From contig NC_092675.1 in assembly GCF_964355755.1 (NCBI RefSeq), positions 4,682,312 to 4,746,311 on the forward strand: DNA of 64,000 nucleotides. Direction: 5' to 3'. A program made the position numbers and the translations under genes. The notes under the pieces were generated by a model. The model searched no databases, was not told where the DNA came from, and saw nothing but the letters and a program-made list of their open reading frames with translations. The DNA is from Antedon mediterranea. Lineage: Eukaryota > Echinodermata > Crinoidea > Comatulida > Antedonidae. The number at the start of each line of letters is the position of its first letter. The stretch's first letter is position 1. Below, piece by piece: positions 1 through 11,827 of the stretch.

Positions 1-272
1 GAAAAATCATTGTGTAATTGCCTAGAGTTAAGATAACAATATTGTGTAAAGGGCAAAGGTATCATATAGAAAGTTGGATTGTAAATATGTATTTGGCATG
101 AATCCAATCTTTTTGGGCCAACCAACCAGTTTGTTCTGGTATAATATTTGTATAGTCATCATCTCAATGATGGAAGAAATCTGTCTTCTCTTAAAATTAC
201 TTACAAAAACCATAACTGACCAAAAAGATTCTTAAATTCTATTTATCTGTCAAAGAGTCATCACTGAAAATT

Positions 273-390
273 ATATACGGCTTTACCACGTTGAAACACC
301 GGTTCTCGTCAGATCACCGAAGTTAAGCAACGTTGGGCCTGGTCAGAGCTTGGATGGGAGACCATCTGGGAATATCGGGTGCTGTATATG
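273..390 (+). rRNA. 5S rRNA-like sequence (probable pseudogene or SINE head)
   Basis: About 118 bases follow the whole 5S rRNA plan: the TACCACGTTGAA block near the 5' end, the CGGTTCTCGTC-GATCACCGAAGTTAAGC block that carries box A of the internal promoter, then GCTTGGATGGGAGACC and CTGGGAATA-CGGGTGCTGTA in the box C region. One base is missing in the usual GAATACACC stretch, and several stem bases differ from common animal 5S. No run of T follows the 3' end, so RNA polymerase III would read through into the next 250 bases. That favours a 5S-derived SINE head or pseudogene over a working rRNA gene. The identity as 5S-derived sequence is secure; activity is not. Confidence 0.85.
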
Positions 391-640
391 GAGCTGGGGT
401 CCCGTTAGGCATTTGAAATCAGCACTGCTGACTCTTATGGCAGTCCCTGTATCAAGTATCTGCCTCAGACGTATTGGCTTATGCCTTTCCTCTGGTCAAG
501 ATGGGCACTGGACGAGAGAAGCCCTTGATCAATGTTAGGACCGATCAAGGTGCTTTAAACAGTCCTGGCTTTGTTTGTATCAAACCTGTTAGTGGCGGTA
601 ATTATCGCTGTTGGTTTCGATTGAATAAAAAAAAAAAAAT
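273..640 (+). mobile_element. 5S rRNA-derived SINE-like unit
   Basis: The 5S-like head is followed by about 235 bases of unique body and a 13-base A tract at about 627-639. This order (pol III promoter head, body, A-rich tail) is that of 5S-derived SINEs (SINE3 class). The body contains short stems, for example CCTTGATC at about 513-520 pairing with GATCAAGG at about 543-550. I cannot say whether the body matches a known Deu-type core. No clear target-site duplication was found. Confidence 0.55.
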
Positions 641-2007
<1,367 letters not shown>

Positions 2008-2260
2008 ACTATTTTTCATTTGGATGTTTGTAATATGAACCTAGTAATTTTCCTAAAAATAATTTTAAATGAAAAACAAAGGTTTTTTATTCATTATTTT
2101 TAGTTTAATTTAAATATATAAACATTTAATTTAAAACTATTTTTCATTTGGATGTTTGTTATGAACCTAGTAATTTTCCTAAAAATAATTTTAAATGAAA
2201 AACAAAGAGGTTTTTTATTCATTATTTTAGTTTAATTTAAATATATAAACATTTAATTTA
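2008..2260. repeat. Tandem duplication, two ~125-bp AT-rich copies
   Basis: Bases 2,008-2,135 are repeated almost exactly as 2,136-2,260. Each copy begins ACTATTTTTCATTTGGATG and ends near AAACATTTAATTTAA. The copies differ by a few small indels, so the duplication is recent. Confidence 0.9.
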
Positions 2261-2283
2261 ACATTTAAAAATAAATTTCTTAC

Positions 2284-2336
2284 CCAATAAACTTCTTTCT
2301 TTTTTCCACTGTTGTGTCTTTTGGTAAACTTTCCAT
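2284..2336 (-). CDS. First coding exon of an unidentified minus-strand gene (partial)
   Basis: On the minus strand an acceptor-like TTTTAAAG is followed by ATG and 17 codons reading MESLPKDTTVEKRKKFI, then GG and a good donor, GTAAGA (phase 2). A matching upstream non-coding exon probably ends at 3,910, where the minus strand reads ATAAATAA followed by GTAAGT. The transcription start would then lie near 4.0-4.1 kb. The rest of the gene should lie to the left, mostly outside the window; I found no second exon. The spacing of DTT-x-x-x-x-RKKFIG faintly recalls the N-terminus of ethanolamine-phosphate/phosphohydroxylysine phospho-lyases, but 17 residues cannot support a name. Confidence 0.4.
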
Positions 2337-2567
2337 TCCTTTAAAAATATAAAAACAAAATATTATTTCCAATTTATAACAGGCCTACCGACACTCAAAA
2401 GCTAGAGTACCTTGTTTAGAGAGAAGGCAGCTAGAAATAAAATACCGTAATTTAATTGTTCAAAATGACTACAATGCAAGTATACTGTTCACATGACTAT
2501 CTCATGGCTGATGCCTGGTAACACAATGAGTTGGATTAGATGAAATTTACTTTTCAAGGACACCTGA

Positions 2568-2670
2568 AAGCTCAAATACAGGCATAAATTTTAAATAAAA
2601 TACCTGGTTAATTGTACAAAATAAAATATTTGTAATAGAAATCAATACGAAAAAAAACATGAATTTCCCT
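2568..2670 (+). repeat. Dispersed repeat fragment (partner at 20.4 kb)
   Basis: About 100 bases starting AAGCTCAAATACAGGCAT and ending AACATGAATTTCCCTTAA closely match 20,418-20,520 in the same orientation. At 20.4 kb the sequence forms the left part of a longer inverted-repeat element, so this copy is probably a truncated member of that family. Confidence 0.7.
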
Positions 2671-3040
2671 TAAAATTTCAACCAAGTGATGCTTGGCCAG
2701 AGAGCTTCCCACTTTTCTTAGGCCAAAATAAATTAATATATTTTTGTGGTTTATATACAGGGCAAAGTGGGTTTAACAAGATGTTTGAACTGAACAATCA
2801 ATATTATAATTTCTATGTGATACTCATTCATTTTCGGTATCATCACCACCATTCATATGTACAGTATCGTCATCATAAAAATTGACTTTCTTCAATGAGA
2901 AAACAAATCAATGCCCCAGTAGTAGGAATAGTACTGTATAATACTATACTTCATATTATTGTAGTTAATTAATAGTTTATAGAGAGCCGGCCAAAGCGAT
3001 ACAGAGAGAAATTGTTGCACCTTTTAATTCGTTTTTATTA

Positions 3041-3368
3041 TGCACTTGTCAATTGTATGACCCACTATACGACCCCCGGGAGAGGTGCGTCATTTGTCCG
3101 ATGTGCGTCATACTTTTGAATACCATGACGCACCCGTACGTCAAAAAGGTGACTTACCTTTAGGTGACCATGACGCACCCATTTTGACGCACTGTGACCA
3201 TGTTGTTTATGATATGGTGGGTGGTAAAGTGACAGACATTGACACACCTTGTTCATTGATGTGACGTACCATCTAGGTTATTTGACGCACCCCTGCGTCA
3301 GTAATTATTTTTAAATGACGCACCCCTCCCTGGGGGTCGTATAGTGGGTCATACAATTGACAAGTGCA
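3041..3368. mobile_element. Foldback MITE with ~50-bp terminal inverted repeats
   Basis: The left end (TGCACTTGTCAATTGTATGA, continuing CCCACTATACGACCCC) is the reverse complement of the right end, with a few differences where the arms meet TGACGCACCC. TTA stands directly outside both ends (3,038-3,040 and 3,369-3,371), a likely 3-bp target-site duplication of the kind left by PIF/Harbinger transposases. The motif TGACGCACCC or its complement recurs about six times inside. There is no transposase frame, so the element is non-autonomous. Confidence 0.85.
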
Positions 3369-4111
3369 TTAGGGCCTAGGCCTACATCCTTTTTATTGTT
3401 ATGTAAGTAAATACTGTAGTACAGTACCTTTGTAAATGCAACATTTTTATTTAGTCATGCAAAAAGTTTTATACCTGAATAAATAAATAAATAAATTATG
3501 AAGGTATGACCTACCTTCCTATTTTATTTAAACAGTAGGCCTAGCTAGGCCCAGGCTATGCCTAATTTGGGGTCAGGATATAATATTATTATTAAAATAA
3601 TGTATTGAATTAATTAGAATAGGCCTAACTAGGGCCTATAGGCTATATATAGCTATGTGTGGAGCTGTAATGAATAGTAAAACTGTACAGGGTCTAGCCT
3701 AACAGTAGCTAGCCTTTTTTGTAAGAATCAACCAACAACACTATCCTACTGTAGCCTCCCTAACCTCCTACCAAGCTAGCCCTGGCCTAATTATTAATAA
3801 AACAATCTATGTCCTTGTCTGGCCTTCCTTCATCTCTCTCTATTGTCACTGTTTGTGCCTGCCTCCTGTTTTAGATTGATGACATACAAAAAAATTAAAC
3901 TTAACTTACTTATTTATCGGCAAACAGAATAACAATGACAGCACTAGAACGAAAATCTGAAAGTATCAAAGCAATGATTCTCGTCACCTGGAAAACATAA
4001 ATGTTGGGATTTATCTGAAAAAATTTTGTTTTTATTGACAAACCATTTAATTCCTAACCTGGCAGCGAAGAAGAAGGCTCAGCATTACGTCACACTCTGT
4101 CGTCGATTACA

Positions 4112-4219
4112 CCAAAGATACTATAGCGCCACGAAGTGGCGCAAGATATGGAAGTCCTATCTCTTATACACTGCGCATGAGTGAAATTCCATGGGCAGCC
4201 ATTCCGGCAAGCAAGTTAC
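4112..4219 (+). repeat. Left arm of a ~2-kb inverted-repeat pair
   Basis: This arm contains GCGCCACGAAGTGGCGCAAG, itself palindromic, and CCATGGGCAGCCATTCCGGC. It is matched in reverse complement by 6,127-6,224. The outer part and inner part of each arm are well conserved, with a less conserved middle of about 30 bases. Confidence 0.8.
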
Positions 4220-4519
4220 GCGATCACATACCCCGGAAGTGTATAATAAACCATTGAACCACATCCACGTGTAATTATTGTTCGGGAAGTTTTCTCGTGT
4301 TGTATTGGGTAAATTGTAGTGGTAAGTTTTTAGAATATATATTTTTTTGTTAGTAAACATTAACAAAATTATTAAATTGTTGTTTAAATTTAGTTCAGGC
4401 AGGCGTTTCTGCGCAATCCGATCTAGGGCTACTAGATAGTAGTAGGCCTAGGCATATTTAATGCCGAATACTAGGCCTAGTTTAGTTAGTATGATTAAAT
4501 AAAAAAAAAGTCTGGGAGG

Positions 4520-4657
4520 ATGAATGATATTGATTGGCGTCTTGATAGATGGATCAAACAAGGCTTGGATGGATGGAAGATTAAGAAAAAAACTGAAGCT
4601 GTTCGGGAATTAGGAGTTTTTAATAAAAATGTACAAGACAATATAGCGTTTTATTAA
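4520..4657 (+). CDS. Candidate 45-codon small ORF between the inverted arms
   Basis: An ATG in a reasonable context (AGG before it, A after) opens 45 codons beginning MNDIDWRLDRWIKQGLDGWK and ending NIAFY, then TAA. The product would be basic and tryptophan-rich, unlike random translation of this AT-rich DNA. There is no homology I recognise. Its place between the inverted arms at 4.1 and 6.2 kb makes a transposon-derived fragment possible. It is too short to be confident. Confidence 0.2.
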   Translation: MNDIDWRLDRWIKQGLDGWKIKKKTEAVRELGVFNKNVQDNIAFY

Positions 4658-6126
4658 TAATAACATTAACAGAAATAATTAAATGTAATGAAATAAAAAA
4701 TCGTGAGGATGTTATTGTTTGTTTGTTTTATTTAATAAATTTAAATTATAAATTTGATCCTCATATTTATTTTGTTCTTCATCTTTATTTGAAAAATATT
4801 TAGTTAATTAATGTAAACATTTTTGAATACTTACAATATTAATAAATAGTATATTGACTTTTGTTTTGAATTTAAAAATGTATAGTATTTTAAAATACTA
4901 TAATAAGTAATCAAATGATTATGTAACAGTTCGAAAAGTGACCAAATAATTTAATGATATATTTTTCCCTATTTCAGAAAGATATATGTCTGTCATCATA
5001 CTGTAAAATTGAGAAGATAGATGATTGAGTGCAAAGTGGTATTTTACACAAGAATTAAATACAAAGGCCAGAACTGATGGACAATTATATTTTAATAGTA
5101 ATAATAGTTTATATTTTTGATTCTTGAAAAGGAGCAGTATCCTATGGGATTACAAATAAAATCACTATTTTCACACACCTCATACTTTAAAGTGAAAGGA
5201 AATAACCAGAATTCAGTTATTATCAGTACTGTTGTTTAGGCCTATTGGCTTCTTTTGTAATACAAGAAATCAAAATAATAGAATTTTCATTGTATTTAAG
5301 AAGGCTAAAACCATACATTCGTAATTTATTTATTGAGTGTATTTAATTATTCCATCATTATTTATTAATATTGTATAAAGTGAGATTTTTCAGTATTTTT
5401 ATTGCATTTTAATCCTGTCTGTAATATTGAAAGTTGAGCTAATAAAAGTGGGTTGAAAAGAACAAATTATGATTATGAATTTTTAAAATTAATATTTAAT
5501 ACTTTTACTTTTTTGAAATTAAAAAAATGTAACAATTGTTTTTGTATCTAGTAATGTATGTACAGTATACTACAGTTGTGGCAGATCGTAGTAAAATTCC
5601 CCTTGCAATGAAATAACTTTGTAGGCCTGAAGCACACAAAATAGAAAGAGAGGGTCCGAACAGGGGAAAGAACATCCCCCTGCCCATTAATTTTTTTATT
5701 TTTTAAATTAAAAAGACAGTTTTGGACAATATATTTGGCAATTATTACAATTCATCTCCAAAAAATGCTTCTCTCGCACATAAACTAAGCCATCATCCCA
5801 GCCTAGGCCAAACGCGGCCGACCTTGGGCGTGAAGTGCGTAGCATCGCGCTGCGCCCCGCGACACTATTTATAACTATGCCTCAACCGACTGCCTACAAA
5901 ATTCGTCCTCCATACAGTCAGTGTTTATTCTGTAGCCGTTTGAGGTTGGACAGTGATATACGCATATGTAAGTGTAATATCAAATGGAGTAAATTTATAT
6001 AATCGAATTTTATATAGATGTTCTTTCATTTTGACGCGAAAGATAAAATAAAGTCGTACTGTTTATCGCGTACATGTAAATCCTATTTGTTTACATTGAT
6101 TTGGTGGCGTGCCGCATTGCCTACTG
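4658..6126. other. Spacer between inverted arms; possible non-coding exon
   Basis: Mostly AT-rich. A polypyrimidine-CAG acceptor ends at 4,978, and the following bases contain no long frame and run to AATAAA-type signals near 5,438. A donor-like GTGGTAAGTTT lies at about 4,319-4,329, so a two-exon non-coding transcript is conceivable. A GC-rich patch at 5,808-5,875 contains self-complementary GCG-rich sequence. No protein gene is supported. Confidence 0.3.
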
Positions 6127-6224
6127 GGTAATCCGCTTGCCGGAATGGCTGCCCATGGAATTATCATTTTTCGAGCGTCAGTTCCATATCTTGCGCCACT
6201 ACGTGGCGCTATACGATCTTTGGA
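6127..6224 (-). repeat. Right arm of the ~2-kb inverted-repeat pair
   Basis: Reverse complement of 4,112-4,219, with the same CGGCAAGC inner edge and the same GCGCCAC-TA/GA-GTGGCGC palindrome. A short run of CACCAC follows it outside the arm. Confidence 0.8.
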
Positions 6225-7489
6225 TTACACCACCACCACCACCCCCAAAGAATGGGTAACAATAGAGGGCGCTAGATGGACTATTTATTACACACAGCAA
6301 CTTGTGATTACTCACTATCTGTATATTATTAAGCATTAAGCATATTATATGTATTGCAGAAACCTTTCATATCACTTCATGATCACAGAAAAATGAGCCA
6401 CCTTCAAATCCAAGCATTTTTATAAAGTAATTTGAAATGATTAAAAATGATAATCTTTACTAACTTCCCAGTCCCTTTGCTATTGATTGATTTTTGCTTC
6501 AACAAATTATTATCAGAATTCTATAATTCATTCAAGGAAATAAAAAAATTTAAATACATACAGAAATCAGTACTATTTATTAATAAAATAACTGCACTTT
6601 ATATAACTCATAATATAAAGTTTAACATCACATTCAATGAAAAAATTAATTACAATAAAATATAAACTGGTACTGGTACTGGTTCAAATAACCGTCTCAC
6701 AGAGACATCTGGTAGCCATTGACTTGAAGTTGGCATTTGGATGTGTTACTTTTAAAACACAAAGAATTAACAGCCAAAATGGCCAATTTCTATATAAAAA
6801 CAATAAAAATCTATGCAGTTACTATTATGATCCTAGTGAGAGTGAATTTCATTAATGGCGAGTTCTGTTTGACACAAACGAACATATTTCAAGCAAAATA
6901 AACACATTTGTTATCATAGCTACTGTAGATACAGTCACTATAAAACTCATTTTGACTTAAAGTCTAGATTTTAAACTTTCAATACCTGTACAAACAATAC
7001 CAGCACTAATTCATCTGCTTTATATATATATTCAATACTGACAATTCATGATATCATATAAGAAGTTCTATGTTTAAATCTGAATGCAAAATTAATTAAT
7101 GGTCGATGCAAACTTGTTAATCAAGAGATACATAAAAAATTGCAAAAACTCCATGTGATGTTAAAACTAACAACTAGTACAGATTGGAAATTTCAGTCTA
7201 GAATCTGATACCAGTAATAAACCAAATACTACTTATAAATTGAATATACAGTACTTACTGGTATTAAATTGAATATCTTTGTTTATTAATATAACAACAT
7301 TGTAATCAAGAGGTGGAAGAATTTCCAATTGATTGAAATTGAAACCGTATATTTTATCGCTAAACTTAACTACTCATAATAAAAAGCTGCCAAATCCGTT
7401 CTATACACGCTTAGGTTGATCTGAATCATATCCGGGTTATACCTAATGTAACTGTTTGTGTGACTTTGAAATTTCACAGGTTCATACAG
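6225..7489. other. AT-rich intergenic stretch
   Basis: Open frames here are short and of low complexity. No exon, RNA gene or clear repeat was seen. Confidence 0.5.
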
Positions 7490-7790
7490 ATGTGGCGCAG
7501 TGTGTTGGATGTTGGATTATCGATCGTGAGATCGTGGTTTGAATCCAACTCTTGTTGCTTGTATCCTTATAGGCAAGACACTTTACTTACATTTGCCTCT
7601 CTCCACCCAGGTGTATACAATGGGAACCTGGATAGATCAAGACACAACTTTGCGCGGATTACTAGCAGCATTATTATAGGAGTATGTTTCCATACACGTT
7701 GGATCCAAAAAATGACCGGGGTAATAATTGTGCAGCGCATTGAGAGTTTGCTTAAATGCGCTAAATAAGAATGAACTATTTTTATATATT
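7490..7790 (+). mobile_element. tRNA-derived SINE
   Basis: The head carries a box A-like TGTGGCGCAGTGTGTTGG and, about 45 bases on, a box B-like GTGGTTTGAATCC. The body includes TTGCCTCTCTCCACCCAGGT and GACCGGGGTAATAAT. The same element occurs in opposite orientation at 9,023-9,318 with clearer promoter boxes. The copies differ at many positions, so this one is older. It lies just downstream of ureD. Confidence 0.85.
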
Positions 7791-7982
7791 TGACAAGCGC
7801 TTATAGAAGAATCTCTAATTCCATATAACTCCAGTAGACTGTAATTCAACTCCAAGAAAAGAAGCATTTCAACTTTCCCATATAAACAGAGTGACGTATT
7901 CTAAGTAGGTTTTACTGTTTTTGGTTTATTCATATTGTTTGTTTAGCACTTGTTTCTGTATTAGAAATTACTTCTTGGTACA

Positions 7983-10900
7983 TTAGTATTTTCCTTCAAA
8001 TGGATTCCCTCCAAGACGATCATAAAAATGTTGTAGAATCTTTCCAACTTGTTCAACTGCCTATAGTATGAATGAGATAAAAATAATTGTTAGGTACCAA
8101 CATGGAAAAATAAAATATCAAAAGCGTGTCCAAACCAGGCGTTACAATTGTTATAATTACTTCCAAATATAAAGGGTGCATTTAAACAAAATGACCTGCA
8201 TCAGCATGTATAAAACAATTTGTATACCAGAGGCCTTTAAATGTGGCATACTAGCCTAAATGGTAAATTTATGAACTATTATGAAGTTTTTTTGTACATC
8301 ATACATACAAATTGGGAGAAATTACACCTATTGTGGGAGATGACAGATTACTCGATAACTATGATTTTGGGAAACTTTTGGTTAAGTTAATGATCAACTG
8401 TTGACCTTTGCACCCAGTGTCATGTCATACTAACCCTGCATGCAAAAGGTCACAAGTTTGAATCCTACCAGAAATGTTTTGATTCAATCAGAATGATATC
8501 ATTTTGATATATATTTGATATATATCTATATGATTAAATGATTCTCGTGCGAAAAGGAAAACTACAGTAATGACAGCAATAAATTGGGTGTTTACTTACC
8601 TGTAAGGTGTTTGTGGTAGCTAGCTTAATCACCACGCCGGGTATCTTTTCATTACCTACTATGTACTCTAATTCACTGATGGCCAATAATACGTTTTCAT
8701 CTAATTTTTCACCTTTTGAATGAAATAAACATGTTGATATTTAATGCATCATATACAAGCTTTTAAATTTGGTCATCACATATTATCGATTAAGACTAAT
8801 ATTTTCTCATTTATAATGATTATGCTAACTACAAACCAATGATTATAAATGAATCATGACTCACTCATGACTCTGTGGCATTATTCCATTTCAAACAAAA
8901 ATCAAGTTTAAAAGAATAATAAACAATTCTCTATTCTAAACTTGACTTCACACAAGTGGACAAAACTAAAAACAGAATGGATAGCAAAAGAAAAACGCAA
9001 AATAAAAGGTAGATAGACAGAGTAATAATAATAATATCCTTGATTTATATAGCACCTAATGTTGTGAAACCTCTAAGCGCTGAACATTATTACCCCGGTC
9101 AAACACATATGGAAACATACTCCCATAATGTAGCTAGTAATCAGCGCAAAGTTGTGTCTTGATCTAACCGAGTACCTATTTATACACCTGGGTGGAGAGA
9201 GGCAAACGTAAGTAAAGTATCTTGCCTAAGGCTGCAAGCAGTGCGGCAGAGTTGGATTCGAACCGCGATCTCACGACGATCAGTAGTTCAACGTCCAACA
9301 CACTGCGCCACACACCCTCAATAAATATTGCAGAAGAGTATAAAGATTCAGAGAATTATTTTAGGATCTAGTTGAAGTAGATTATAGTGTGTGCTCACGT
9401 ACCTAAAGCTTGCCTCTTTCCAAAAACATGTAACAAATGTTGACATTGTTCTATTGTGGATGTACCAATGATAACACATGTAGCGAGTATGTTGTACTGT
9501 CGCAGTGCTTCTTTTGTTGTAACTATCTTTGTTGCATCAAGTAGCAAGCAATCTTTAAAGACAAGCTTATTGTCAATGAAGACCGAGTTACTACTTTTAA
9601 AGCTAGAAAAAGCAAGCAAAACAACAATAAACAAACATTAGTTTAGTATAATATAACATTGTATGTTAACCTAAAATATAAATACAATGATTTCATTGGA
9701 AACATATTTCAATTGTTGACTGCTTAATAGAGAAGATTTTGGGATGGATTGTCTCGACTGTTTGATCAATTAGCCCTTTCATCATCTTAAACGCTAATCG
9801 CGTCTCACTTGTGTTCGCCACTCAGTACATTTTGTAGCAAGCATGTGTATAGGTCCGCATGTAAAAAGTTCTGTTTCCTTTTTAATGTTTTTCATCCATG
9901 TTCTATTTTTGGTCTTAGCCCTTTGCTGTACCTAAAGTAACAGTTGGGGACTATACTCAGATTAAGAAGGGTGTACATACCTGGTAAAATCCCATATTTC
10001 ACCATTTGCCATTCTCCCTGAACTACACCAATCAAGAAGAATAAGTGAAGAATCTTTGGACAGGTGAATAACCTGAGCCAAAGGAGAAAGTATTTATGAG
10101 TACAAATTTGTACTGGATTTATTATTAGAAAATCCTATTCCAAAATGTGGTAAGTTTGTTATTTATTGGCCTCTGATCGACGTTCGTGATCGAATCGTGT
10201 CTTGTGTGTGGGGAAGTACCGTACAGCGCTGACGTTATGTATTTTTAGACTTAGGGCAGCCTACAACTTTCAGTTGTTTATATTTTTGCATGATACTTTA
10301 TTAGATTTGTTTCATTATCGATACTTTAAAATGTATATTATTTAAAGTACTGCATTTATGGTTGGCTAAAACCATGACACGTATATGATGCTTATAGGAT
10401 ATGGTGTATAGAAGTCTATGTAACCTAAATTTTATGAATATTTTGAATTACACAGCAGCAGGTCTGTGCCGTATGTAATAGTGGGGTTTTACTGTACCTG
10501 TGATTGCTTGTAAGCTGCATTTTTAAAACAAACGACTGGATCAGGTAAAATAGCAAGTAGAGCACCTGAACGAACTCTAGCTACTAAACACTGCTCAGTT
10601 ATCAATCCATTTGGACAAATAAACACCTAAAATCAAAATATCAACCAATCAAATTCAATTAAGTGATACGATTTTTTATATTTTCTATTTATTTAGCATT
10701 TAGCAGGAAATGTCAACTTTGGAACTTGATTTTATGAGAGGTTGAGGAGTAAAATGTACACCTACTTATCCCAATAGACTATGGTGGAATGTCTCTAGAA
10801 GTAGTAGTACCAGGGCAATGTTTATTGAACATGATGTCTTTCTTTCTTTAATGAGTACAAAATCTACCTATGGTTTCATGCAACGTATGTTGAATAGTGG

Positions 10901-11827
10901 TAAGATCCTTGTTGCTTGTGTTTGCAAACATTGCTCCATAACTCTAAAATGTATTGGGTTGTAGATGGAGAAGCATTCTATACTTAAGTTTAGAGTTTAC
11001 GATTTTTCTTTTTCTGTTTATAAGTTTATTATTATGGATGATATTTCCTAAATAAAAAGAAATTGAATTGAATTACATCCTAATGAAACAATGATGATTA
11101 TGGTTAAAAATAAATTACAAAAATGGATTACAAACCTTAGTTGATGATTGGGTGGTAATAACCGATGCACATTCTGCACCTATTTCTACGTTACATTGCA
11201 GCTTATCTCCCTCTACTAATCCACCACCAAAACTAATGATGTAAACCCAAACACAATTGTTGGTACTTCCAAACTTTGGAACCAGTAACTTCAGCTAAAC
11301 AAAAATATTTAGTCGCAATTATTAATTTCATGATGTCTTTGTTGCATTGTATTTACAATTGACAGCTTGTACTGACTGTTTGATGTTACTTAGTAGAGAT
11401 GAAACATTGTGGTCCGTTGCAATGATGGGATCTACATCCACCCCTATAAATCGGATAACCTACAGGCTATAATTTTGTTTAAAAACCAAAAAAAAAAAAC
11501 TGCTTTCTACTAGGTAAATTATTTCATATAATTCCTTTAAAATTTATGAAAACTGTGTAAATGTGGTATAACATATTTGTAACAAATTGGAAAGTTTGTG
11601 GATAGAAAAAACTCTGGATTTATACAAATAAGTTTACCTAGTAGAAAATCCTTTGTATGTATCATTACTGGATAAGTATACTGAATAGTCTCTACAACAG
11701 CTTTCTTATTTCCTTGATGATCTACTAAGGCATTCTGGGATTTTGGGATCAATGTAAAATTAGCAGTTCCTTGATACAACATCTTTGCACACATCTCCTC
11801 CTCTTCAAGTTCAATTGTTGTCTCCAT
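7983..11827 (-). CDS. ureD: Urease accessory protein UreD/UreH, seven exons
   Basis: Exons on the minus strand: 11,827-11,669; 11,294-11,136; 10,626-10,498; 10,072-9,981; 9,602-9,403; 8,712-8,600; 8,060-7,983. All junctions are GT-AG, phases agree, and they give 309 residues, a normal UreD length. Family landmarks are the QYTYP-LKLLVP start of the core, SFGGGLVEGD (about 74-83), ITTQSSTKVF (about 99-108), LPDPVV (about 133-138), DWCSSGRMANGE (about 163-174), and a C-terminal LQHFYDRLG. UreD is the scaffold of the UreD-UreF-UreG chaperone that delivers nickel to apo-urease. Exon 1 ends at TYP before GTAATG; a stronger-looking donor downstream breaks the frame. A likely AATAAA lies at 7,930-7,925. 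The neighbours are not urease genes. The intron between exons 5 and 6 holds a SINE and the introns look animal, so this is not bacterial contamination. Confidence 0.93.
8410..8475 (+). repeat. tRNA-like fragment in ureD last intron
   Basis: A box B-like CAAGTTTGAATCC follows a weak box A region at a tRNA-like spacing. No full cloverleaf can be folded. Probably a decayed tRNA-derived SINE head. Confidence 0.35.
9023..9318 (-). mobile_element. tRNA-derived SINE, better-preserved copy with ATT-repeat tail
   Basis: Read on the minus strand it begins GGTGTGTGGCGCAGTGTGTT (box A), has CGCGGTTCGAATCC (box B), shares the body of the 7,490-7,790 copy, and ends in AAGGATATTATTATTATTAC. The ATT-repeat tail suggests mobilisation by a LINE with a similar 3' end. 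It sits inside the intron between ureD exons 5 and 6, in the same orientation as the gene. Confidence 0.9.
10970..11080 (+). mobile_element. Probable 3' end of a CR1-like non-LTR retrotransposon
   Basis: A short AT-rich stretch ends AATAAAAAGAAATTGAATTG-AATT. That is a tail of short direct repeats of the kind found at 3' ends of CR1/L2-group retrotransposons. No coding part remains. It lies in a ureD intron, opposite to the gene. Confidence 0.4.

Noticed and set aside
273-390. Functional 5S rRNA gene
   Set aside because: There is no terminator T-run after the 3' end, several stem substitutions, a missing base, and a fused A-tailed body.
7983-11827. Bacterial origin or recent bacterial transfer of ureD
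   Set aside because: Six spliceosomal introns, a SINE in an intron and base composition like the surroundings indicate a long-resident nuclear gene.
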